NCBI RefSeq assembly: GCF_963082655.1
Contig: NC_081553.1
Coordinates: 66,279,559 to 66,343,558 of the forward strand
Direction of reading: 5' to 3'
DNA length: 64,000 nt
Source: Stomoxys calcitrans
Lineage: Eukaryota > Arthropoda > Insecta > Diptera > Muscidae
Shown here: positions 56,155-64,000 of the stretch, one piece after another
How the letters are laid out: every line of letters starts with the position of its first letter
How positions within the stretch are numbered: the stretch's first letter is position 1
Program-made: the position numbers and the translations under genes
Notes under the pieces: generated by a model
The model's database searches: none
What the model was told of the DNA's origin: nothing
What the model saw: only the letters and a program-made list of their open reading frames with translations

Positions 56155-56526
56155 TAGAGCTGGCATATCCATATGTTTCCTATCGATACTATTGGAAAAG
56201 TTAATTATTTTGCAAAATTTAACTAAAATAAGCGATCCAGCACTGAATGTATCCTATAGGATACATTGCGCCTATAGAGGGCGCAATTTTCATCCGATTG
56301 AGTTAAAATTTTGTACAATGATTTCGCTTATTACTTCCAACTGACTTTGTTTAATTTGGTTTTATTCGGTCTGTGCATTGATATTGATTCTATATAAATC
56401 GATCTCCTGACTTTTACTTCTCATTTTCGTTTGATTTATAGGTGATGGGTAATTCCCGATAGTATCGATACTATCGATATTTATTATTAAAAATATGTTG
56501 CAACTATCGATAGTCTGCCAGCTCTA
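56155..56526 (+). mobile_element. hAT-type MITE with TATCGATA motifs, copy 2
   Basis: 372 bp with ends TAGAGCTGGCA / TGCCAGCTCTA and a perfect 8 bp target duplication CTGACTGC (56147-56154 and 56527-56534). TATCGATA at 56181, 56463, 56472 and 56505. Same family as 3810-4170. Confidence 0.93.
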
Positions 56527-56534
56527 CTGACTGC

Positions 56535-56890
56535 TCTTTGCCCAGTCAAAAGAAAAGGAAAATATATTTTGTGTGAGAATGCGTTTACACTAGTGACTAA
56601 CACATAATTTCAATTACGTGCAAACCCATGTGTTTGCTTGGGATTATTTTCTTATATATGTACACATTAGTGTGCACTGGTCTATAGTCACAAATACTCA
56701 CCCTCTCTCTATTAGAAGAGACACAAGAGTATAATTATTGGTGCTGTAAATGGACCATCATCGGAAATCTTTAGGTGGGGTTTAGTATTTTTGTTTGCAA
56801 TAGCCATCTTCAAACTTAACCAGCCTATACACAAGTTCCTATCATATTACATCATTTGTATAAACTAAAAGACGATTCCAGAACCATCGA
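56535..56890. other. stretch with no recognised gene
   Basis: Ends with a worn Helentron-like GACAGACAGACA tract into which the LINE at 56895 is joined. Confidence 0.4.
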
Positions 56891-56894
56891 CAGA

Positions 56895-59195
56895 CAGACA
56901 AGTCCTATTGGTGTTTAATGCAAGAACCTGCCGTGTTGGCTTAATTATGCAGGGCTCTTAACCCCGGTTGAATACAATGCGTCTACCAACGTCCCCACAC
57001 ATAGCCTAGGCTATGCATGGATATGTTCATGTTGTTTGGACGTGTTCTCCCCCTTGGTTAGGAGTCGAGCACTATCTTAATCTGCTTCCGATTTATGGGT
57101 CACGGTAACTCCACATTGGATCCAAACCACAGCTACCACGTTACTCCCCACTGGGGCCTCACCATAGTCGGGCTGGGATCAAAATCCCAGGGGCTCCCGA
57201 CTCCCGTGGTACAAGATTATGGACTCGGGTCAGTCCTCGTAGCCGAAGCTACTACCAGTTGAACCCCAAACGGTTCCGGATTGGTCACCTGAAAGGAAAA
57301 CAGCCAAAGCCATTTCGCTGGCCCCAACCACACAACCCCTTCTGTCACTAACGTAACTGCGCCACAGACCAATCTCCTGACATCCCACCTCAACCAACTT
57401 CGCGAGCACGCTACGCCATAAAAGGTTGGCAAATGCTCCCTTGATATCGCAATCCTGGACATACAACCAGGCATCAACAGTACTTCTACCCACGACAAAC
57501 CCGAACTGAAATGTACCCTCGCTGTTGCTCTCCTTAAGCTTGTCCACCATTCGCTCGTTCCAAAACCTTGCCAAGTACTGGAAGCAAGCTAATGCTACAT
57601 TAGGACCTCGGATAACTCTTCACACGTTCTGGCGACTTAAGCAAAACAACAACTCGGGCTCATTTCCACACACGCGGGAAGTACCCTTTCTCTACACACT
57701 TACTCAAAACAGCCAATTAGTACTCAAGCATCGCCCGCCATATGCTTTTATACATTTGGCCAGTCATACCATCCATACCTGAAGACTTCTTGCCCCTGAT
57801 CCGACGAATACTACTTTCTACTTCATAACCCTCCAGATCCGGACACACAAACATCTCCTCACTGGAAGCCTGCTCGAGTGGCTCAGAGTCCGGAAAGAAT
57901 GCTCCCATTAACTCCCAAGCACAGTCCCCCACGATGATAGCACAGTGCTACCAACCTGGAGCCCCCCTAAAGTCAATCTGCCTACTAAAATCACCACCAC
58001 GCCGGCAAACGTGGTACAAAAGACCCCAGGGATCATCCCTATTGTCACGTACAAAGCTCCTCCAGTCCTCCTCTTTCGTCCTAGCAAGCATGGCTTTGTA
58101 CGTCCTAAGGTCACGCAAATACGCCTCACGACGAAAAGGCAAATAAATCATCAACATCAGATTCAGCTCCCGACTTCACCATCGGACCTTTCTTGGCCTC
58201 GCAAAACTGCGTCTGCCAAGGAATGCATCAGGTCACACAAATACGCCTCACGACGAAAAGGCAAATAAATCATCAACATCAGATTCAGTTCCTGACTTAA
58301 CCATCGGACCTTACTTGGCCTCGCAAAACTGCGTCTGCCAAGGAGTGCATCATTAAGCGCACTCATCCGTCGTTCCATCAAACGACCTGATCGTCCACCG
58401 TCGGTCTACTAAATTCCTCTATTGGCATAGATGCCAATGCCGCTCTCACACTGTCCGCTTATAACGTCCAGTCAATGTCCCGAACTCGCCAACCCGGAGC
58501 TCACTTAATAACCTTCGTATGTCCTTCGCGGTCCGTGATCTCAATAAGATTATGATCGCTGACACCCCATCCGTCACACACCCTCCACCTAGACTCAAAC
58601 GTCGTCATTGCCGCCCCATTTGCAGCCGTCACTTCTATGTCACTCACACCAGATGGATTATCAAAAGTATACATCTCACTAGGCTCATTCAAAACGCTGA
58701 TATCCACCTCGATCATCCAATTTCCAAGCAACTTTCACCTATCGCGGCTTTCAGGCTCCCAGTATTCCTGGGAAATTTAGAAAACCACATAGTGGACGTT
58801 GCGTTCGCATCCAGGCACAGGATGAGCGGAGAACTACCCACGATGTGTTGCACCATATCCATGTAAACCAAATAGGGCTCCATCTCAGCGCGAAATCTAC
58901 AGTAGATGCTAGCCAGCAACATCTTCCCACAACTCCCCTCCACACCCACACAAACACCATATGGGCCCTAGCTAACCATCAGTCATTCACCATAATAGCA
59001 GAGTCAGCCACACTGTCAGTATAGACCCGCTTACCTCCCTGCAGACCCTTAACACGTCCATCCACACTGTAAGGCTCCTAAACCAGGGCAACCGAAGCGC
59101 CCAAATCGCACATCGCTTGACCCAACTCATACATCACCACCTTCGAGCGCTGGCAACTAAGCTGTAAGAGCTTTGAAAGCCATCTTAATTTCTAG
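56895..59195 (-). pseudogene. R1-clade LINE relic (endonuclease and reverse transcriptase)
   Basis: Minus strand, 5' to 3': endonuclease pieces GKMLLASIYCRFRAEMEPYL, SSPLILCLDANATSTMW and DGWGVSDHNLIEIT (Ser-Asp-His motif); linker YLRDLRTYKAMLARTKEEDW; RIRGKKSSGMDGMTGQMYKS; QFGFVVGRSTVDAW; DIKGAFANLLWRSVLAKLVE and CQEIGLWRSYVSDRRGCVVG of the reverse transcriptase. The catalytic YVDD region is missing. A GC-rich 3' region runs to the GACAGACAGACA tract at 56895. A 119 bp tandem duplication lies at about 58110-58290. Several frameshifts. Confidence 0.82.
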
Positions 59196-59204
59196 CCAAA
59201 AGAC

Positions 59205-59700
59205 AGACAAGTCCTAATGGTGTTTAATGCAGGCACCTGTCGCGTTGGCCTAATCCTGCAGGGCTCTTAACCCCGGGTGAATATAATGCGTTCACCAACG
59301 CACCCACACACAGCCTAAGCTATGCATGGGTACCAATTCGAGTTCACGTTGTCTGGATGTGTTCTCCCCCTTGGTTAGGGGCGGAGCACTATTTAAAACT
59401 CCTTCCGATCTATGGGTCACGGCACCCGGTGGCAATGCAACTTCACATCGAGCTTGCGCTTTACCCGCGATTTGGGTCCAAACTACAGCCACCACGTTAC
59501 TCCCCACTGGGGCCTCACCATAGTCGGGCTGGAATCGAAATCCCAGGGGCCCCCGACTCCCGTGTTACCTGATTAAGGACTCCGGTCAGACCTCGTAGAC
59601 GAAGCTACTACCAGTTGAACTCCAAACGGTTCCGAACTGGTCACCTGAAAGGAAAACGGCCAAAGCCATTTAACCAAACCGCCCCCCCCCCCCCACACCA
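59205..59700 (-). repeat. second 3' end of the same R1-clade LINE
   Basis: 59205-59690 repeats 56897-57320 (GACAAGTCCTAATGGTGTTT..., CAGGGCTCTTAACCCCGG, GTAGACGAAGCTACTACCAG). It also begins right after an AGACAGACA tract. A C run (59683-59696) follows, then low-complexity ACGGAC-rich sequence to about 59935. Confidence 0.7.
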
Positions 59701-60165
59701 AAACCCCCACCACCACCAAGATCAAAACATGGTCACCAACAAAACGGACTAAATCCCAATACGGACGTAAAAACGGACAAAATACCCAAACACGGACGAG
59801 AACCCTATACGGACCAAAGCAGCCAATTCCCAATACGGACATGACATACAAAACGGACGGAAAAAGAACAGACACATTCCCACTACGAACAAAAACGGGC
59901 GAGCACACAAAAAGCGGACAAACAGCCGAGAGGCAGATAGGTGTTTAAAGTATTAATCGAACTCACCAATAATTCCCGAGGGCTAAGCTCTACCATCTAT
60001 GAAAATTTCATGAAAATCAGTTCTGCCGTTTTGAGTCTATTCGTTATACCAATCACACAACTATTTCCCCTTCTAATTTAGAATACACTGCCTCACTGTG
60101 TAGGGCACAAAATAAAATAGAATATAAAACATTTATTGTCCAGACATTAGCATAGCTCCATACCA

Positions 60166-60174
60166 TATAAATAG
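60166..60174 (+). promoter_or_regulatory. TATA box of Cys8
   Basis: TATAAATAG lies 97 bp before the ATG; the CCATTAG about 30 bp downstream is the likely start site. Confidence 0.7.
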
Positions 60175-60270
60175 CCCTGTAGTCGCTGTTAACAACCATT
60201 AGTTGTCACTAGACTGGAGGAGAAGGAAACAAACTTTTCAAAAATACATCCAAATATCAATCTTCAAAAA

Positions 60271-60683
60271 ATGCTGAAACTCTTTGTCATTGTACTCTTG
60301 GCCACATTGGCTGTTGTTCGCGCCGATGAGGAGAAATTCTGTGCTGGATGTCCAAGTGACTTGAAAGCGGAAGATGCCGCTGCTGAACTGAACAAATCTT
60401 TAGCTAAATTGGCCGCTGGTGATGGACCCCACTACAAGTAAGGAATATGACGGGGCATGGGATTTATTTGACTTTTTCTAACTTTTTGTGTTCATCTAGA
60501 TTGGGTAAAATCCATACTGCCTCCAAACAAGTGGTTCGTGGTCTATTGTATAGAATCAATGCTGATTTGATTGATGAGAATGATAAGACCAAAACCTGTG
60601 ATATCAAAATGGTTTTCTACCAAGGCGTCGAGGTTACCTTCAATTGTCCCGGTGAAGATGAGGTAAAGAAAACTCATGACTAA
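60271..60683 (+). CDS. Cys8: secreted cystatin, QVVRG loop, short second loop
   Basis: Exons 60271-60437 and 60500-60683 with a 62 bp phase-2 intron encode 116 residues. Signal peptide about 1-18 (ends VVRA), CAGCP at 24-28, helix ending KLAAGDGPHY, QVVRG at 66-70, core cysteines 89 and 105. The PW loop is missing and shortened exactly as in Cys7 (FYQGVE). TATAAATAG at 60166-60174 lies about 30 bp before the likely transcription start near CCATTAG; AATAAA is at 60741-60746 after an A-rich tract. It is probably a secreted inhibitor relying on the first loop. It is isolated from the other genes by about 12 kb of LINE and Helentron-like debris. Confidence 0.93.
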
Positions 60684-60749
60684 GTGTGGTGATTAGATTG
60701 CGATCAACGACATGAAAAAGCAAAAAAAAAAAAAAAAAACAATAAACAA

Positions 60750-61168
60750 AAATACTTTCAAAAACTCAAGAATTTTACCTTTTATATAAAAATGTCTTCA
60801 TAAAGTTTATGTTTTTATGGGTTATATTGTCTTGCATTGAAGATGCCTATGTGAATAATAGTAGCATAACTACTGTAGTTGCAATCAATTGCATGACATG
60901 GCCAAGAGAAGGAGAGATACGTTTGAAAGATCATCCAGAACGGAGTAAACCGGCTCTGCAGCATGGAAACCCTGTTTCCTTATAGAATTGAAAATGAACA
61001 AAGCAAGTGCGTGATTATTTCTTCCTTGTTCCCACCAGTGTAGCTTCTAAAGTAACCACTATGACTTTTGTCGCAGTGCTTATTGACCTCCTTTGTTTCC
61101 TTGTTCTCCTTCATCCCAGACTGTACTGGCATCCCGTCTGTACACTTGCAGACCTGTAATTGAACAAA
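60750..61168. other. Cys8 downstream flank
   Basis: No coding feature. The phrase GAACAAAGCAAGTGC occurs twice (about 60997 and 61162). Confidence 0.4.
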
Positions 61169-61177
61169 GCAAGTGCT

Positions 61178-61700
61178 GGGAGGTCACCAACTGCCTATGA
61201 CGCTGAAAGCCTGGGTTCGAATCCTGGCGAGACCATCAGAAAACATTTTCAGCGGTGGTTTAACCCTTCTAATTCTGGAAACATTTGTGAGGTACTATGC
61301 CATGTAAAATATCTCTCCAAAGATGTGTCGCACTGCATCCAGGCACAGGATGAGCGGAGAGCTACCTGCGAGGCGTAGCACCGTATCCATGTATACCAAG
61401 TACGGCTGCATCTCAGAGCGAAATATACAGTAGATGCTAGCCAGCAACATTTTCCCACACCCCCAGTCCACACCCACACAAACACCGTATGGGCCCTGGC
61501 TTAACACCGTACATTCCACGTCCCGGTCATTCACCACAATAGTAGAGTCACGCACACTGTTAGTATAGACCCGCATACCCACGCCGTTCGGACTCGGCTA
61601 TAAAAAGAAGGCCCCTTATCATTGAGCTTAATCTAGAATCGGACTGCACAACCCCCCCCCCCCCCCCCCCCCCTGTTTCTTAGTGGAAATTTGTAAATTT
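61178..61700 (+). repeat. tRNA-derived SINE with inserted LINE piece
   Basis: Flanked by GCAAGTGCT at 61169-61177 and 61701-61709 (9 bp target duplication). Head has a tRNA-like B box (GGTTCGAATCC, 61210-61220); body CAGCGGTGGTTTAACCC, GAGGTACTATGCCATG, CGTTCGGACTCGGCTATAAA, GGCCCCTTATCATTGAGC; then a C run. The segment 61337-61582 is a piece of the R1-clade LINE. Confidence 0.75.
61337..61582 (-). pseudogene. R1-clade LINE endonuclease fragment inside the SINE
   Basis: Minus strand reads VYTNSVRDSTIVVNDRDVEC, GPYGVCVGVDWGCGKMLLAS and SSPLILCLDA, matching 58810-59035 in the LINE relic. Confidence 0.78.
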
Positions 61701-61709
61701 GCAAGTGCT

Positions 61710-62287
61710 TGGTTGTCTCTAGCTTGTCCTAATCCTGGTAACCATTATGACTTCTGTCGTAGTGCTCAGTGATCTCTTATCGAGCAATTATCAGCAATTC
61801 CTTTGTCCTTCTTCAGGTAGGTCAGGCTGTTCGATGAGGATGACCATAGGGTCCATCCAGTAAGTTAAACCGGCGGTCCGGGGATCTATCCATGTGTTCT
61901 CTTCAATTTGACCTAGAAGACGCACATACTGAAATGCCTAATCCGTTTGAACCTTATCGAAGTCTTCATACCGTCGCACAGTGGGATGACAAAAAAAAAA
62001 ATAAGTGGAAATAAGTGTGCCATTTTGGAACGGATAGAGATATCTTCATGATATGAAGAACATCGAAATTAACTTTTTTTTGAAAAAAAAAGCCAAAAAT
62101 TTATTTTTTTTCAAATTTTTTGATTTGTAACTCGCATAACATTTGATTGAAGAATCGGACTTTAGCATATATCGCGACAAAAAAATAATAAATTTTATTA
62201 GCTATCTAAATCAGAAATTGAAATCAGTTCAGAAATACTTTCACAAGCAACAAAATTGGAGTCCAACCTCTGCGAAAATTAAAAAAA
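61710..62287. other. stretch with no recognised gene
   Basis: Contains A-rich and T-rich runs (61988-62000, 62078-62116); nothing assignable. Confidence 0.4.
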
Positions 62288-63556
62288 AAGTAAAAACTTG
62301 CTAAGTTCGGCCGGGCCGAATCTTATATACCCTCCACCATGGATCGCATTTGTCGAGTTGTTTTCCCGGCATCTCTTCTTAGGCAAAAAAAAAGGATAAA
62401 AGAAAAGATTTGATCTGCTATTAGAGCGATATCAAGATATGGTCCGGTTCGGACCACAATTAAATTATATGTCATCCAATTCGAATAAGAATTGCGCCTT
62501 TTGGGGGTTCAAGAAGTAAAATAGAGGGATCGATTTATATGGGGGCTGTATCAGTCTATAGACCGATTCAGACCATAATAAACACGTATATTGATAGTCC
62601 TGAGAGGATCCGTCGTGCAAAATTTCATTCAAATCGGATAATAATTGCGACCTCTAGAGGCTCAAGAAGTCAAGACCCACGATCGGTTTATATGACAGCT
62701 ATATCAGGTTATTTACCGATTTCACCCATACTTAGCACAGTTGTTGGATATCACAACAAAATACTTCGTGCAAAATTTCATTCAAATCGTATAAGAATTG
62801 CGCCCTCTAGGGGCTCAAGAAGATAAGACTCACGATCGGTTTATATGACAGCTATATCAGGTTATTTACCGATTTCACCCATATCTGACACAGTTATTGG
62901 AAGTCATAACAAAACACCTCATGCAAAATGTCAACCATATTGGATATGAATTGCGCCTTTTAGAGGCTCAAGAAGTCAATACCCCAGATCGGTTTATATG
63001 ACAGCTATATCAGGTTTTTTACCGATTTCACCCATATTTGACACAGTTATTGGAAGTCATAGCAAAACACCTAATGCAAAATTTCAGACAAATCGGATGA
63101 AAATTGCGGCCTCTAGAAGCTCAAGAAGTCAAGACCTAAGATCGGTTTATATGGTAGCTATATCAGGTTATGGATTGATTTCAACCATATATAGCACAGT
63201 TATTGGAAATCATAACAAAACACCTCTTGCAAAATTTCAGCCAAATCGGATAACAATTGCGTCTTTTAGTAGCTCAAGAAGTCAATATTCCGATATGGCC
63301 GATATGGCCCATTTACAGTCCCAACCGACCTACACTAATAAGAAGTATTTGTGCAAAATTTCAAGCGGCTAGCTCTACTCCTTCAAAAGTTAGCGTGCTT
63401 TCGACAGACAGGCGGACGGACAGAAGGTTAGTTCGACTTAGAATGTCACGACGATCAACAATATGTATACTTTATGGGGTCTTAAACGCATATTTCGAGG
63501 TGTTACAAACAGAATGACGAAATTAGTATACCCCCATCCTATGGTGGAGGGTATAA
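62288..63556 (-). mobile_element. Helentron-like element, full length
   Basis: AAGTAAAAACTTGC end, perfect hairpin TTCGGCCGGGCCGAA (62306-62320), ATACCCTCCACCATGG, seven subrepeats, GACAGACAGGCGGACGGAC tract (63403-63421), far end CCCATCCTATGGTGGAGGGTATAA directly joined to the next copy. Confidence 0.72.
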
Positions 63557-63845
63557 CAAGTAAAAGCATGCAAAGTTCAGCCGGACCGGATCTTATATAC
63601 CCTCCCCCATGGATTGCATTTGTCCAGTACTTTTGCCGGTGTCTCTTTTTAGGCAATCAAAAGAAAGGATAAAAGAAAATAATTCGAATCATAATGAAAT
63701 GAATCTTGGCGACCATAGTAGAAGTCATTGTGTAAAATTTCAGCTATATCGAATAAGAATTGCGCCCTTTAGGGGCTCAAAAAGTAAAATAAGGAGATCG
63801 TTTCAAAGGGGAGCTGTATTAGTCTATAGACCGATTCAGGGCTTT
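63557..63845 (-). mobile_element. Helentron-like element, head-to-tail neighbour, truncated
   Basis: CAAGTAAAAGCATGC end, hairpin TTCAGCCGGACCGGA (two arm changes), ATACCCTCCCCCATGG, about two subrepeats, lost near 63845. The last 150 bp of the window are unassigned. Confidence 0.65.
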
Positions 63846-64000
63846 TTAAGCACTTTCCAGCAAAAAAAAAAAAACATTGAAAATCGGACCATAAATGTGC
63901 TTTTGACAGGCCGAACAAAGATTTGTAGGGCCAAGGTGACCAACTTTGAAGGCCCACCAATGGACCCCTGGGACATCCGTAATGAGTACTATCCGAAACA

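Noticed and set aside
62539..63372. Tandem frames with repeated SRSQDPRSVYM residues
   Set aside because: Translations of Helentron-like subrepeats; the same pattern recurs at every such element and is interrupted at random.

Overview
The window looks like nuclear DNA of a higher (calyptrate) fly, most likely a muscid or blowfly relative. Short spliced genes with 58-149 bp GT-AG introns, TATAAA(T/A) boxes and AATAAA signals sit in AT-rich DNA that is mostly transposon debris. The genus cannot be fixed from the sequence alone. No bacterial operon, LTR element or functional RNA gene was seen.

The gene content is essentially one family: eight intact two- or three-exon genes of the cystatin fold (cysteine-protease inhibitors, Drosophila Cys / sarcocystatin type) spread over 53 kb. 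They are named here Cys1-Cys8. Cys1 (7279-7730, +), Cys2 (21494-21909, +), Cys3 (24453-24983, +), Cys4 (33597-34009, +), Cys5 (39505-39999, -), Cys6 (45218-45749, -), Cys7 (47708-48149, -), Cys8 (60271-60683, +). All share a phase-2 intron at the same place, just after a G-P-x-Y-like segment or its equivalent. Cys1, 2, 3, 7 and 8 keep the QxVxG protease-wedging loop. Cys4 has QITSG. Cys5 and Cys6, a duplicate pair, have replaced it with a cysteine-containing stretch. Cys1 has lost the signal peptide and looks like a cytosolic (stefin-like) inhibitor. A ninth possible gene (28903-29188, +) would encode a 45-residue secreted peptide of unknown function.

The rest is layered mobile DNA. The dominant repeat, in about 25 copies or fragments, is an element with a TTCGGC/GCCGAA hairpin near one end, inverted subterminal TACCCTCCACCAT motifs, a GACA/GACG-rich stretch and a core of about 120-140 bp tandem subrepeats. 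This organisation matches non-autonomous Helentrons (DINE-1/HINE type). Other elements are two hAT-type MITEs carrying TATCGATA motifs, two mariner-derived fold-backs with 195 bp arms, several copies of a 237 bp mariner-like MITE, mariner and piggyBac relics, four kinds of LINE relic, a tRNA-derived SINE and a second CTAG-ended composite repeat.

Two large arrays of a 29 bp minisatellite (about 30.7-33.15 kb and 36.69-39.4 kb) flank Cys4 and Cys5. Their repeat unit holds a 19 bp perfect palindrome whose centre base differs between the arrays. A 12 bp GACA/GACG array (26.76-27.0 kb) and a 0.4 kb ATTTT array (47.2-47.6 kb) complete the tandem repeats. Layout: 0-7 kb Helentron-like repeats; 7.3 kb Cys1; 8-21 kb transposon graveyard; 21.5-25 kb Cys2 and Cys3; 25-33 kb repeats and array 1; 33.6 kb Cys4; 34-39.4 kb repeats and array 2; 39.5-48.2 kb Cys5, Cys6, Cys7 separated by LINE and Helentron debris; 49-60 kb LINE and repeat debris; 60.3 kb Cys8; 61-64 kb SINE and Helentron-like repeats.
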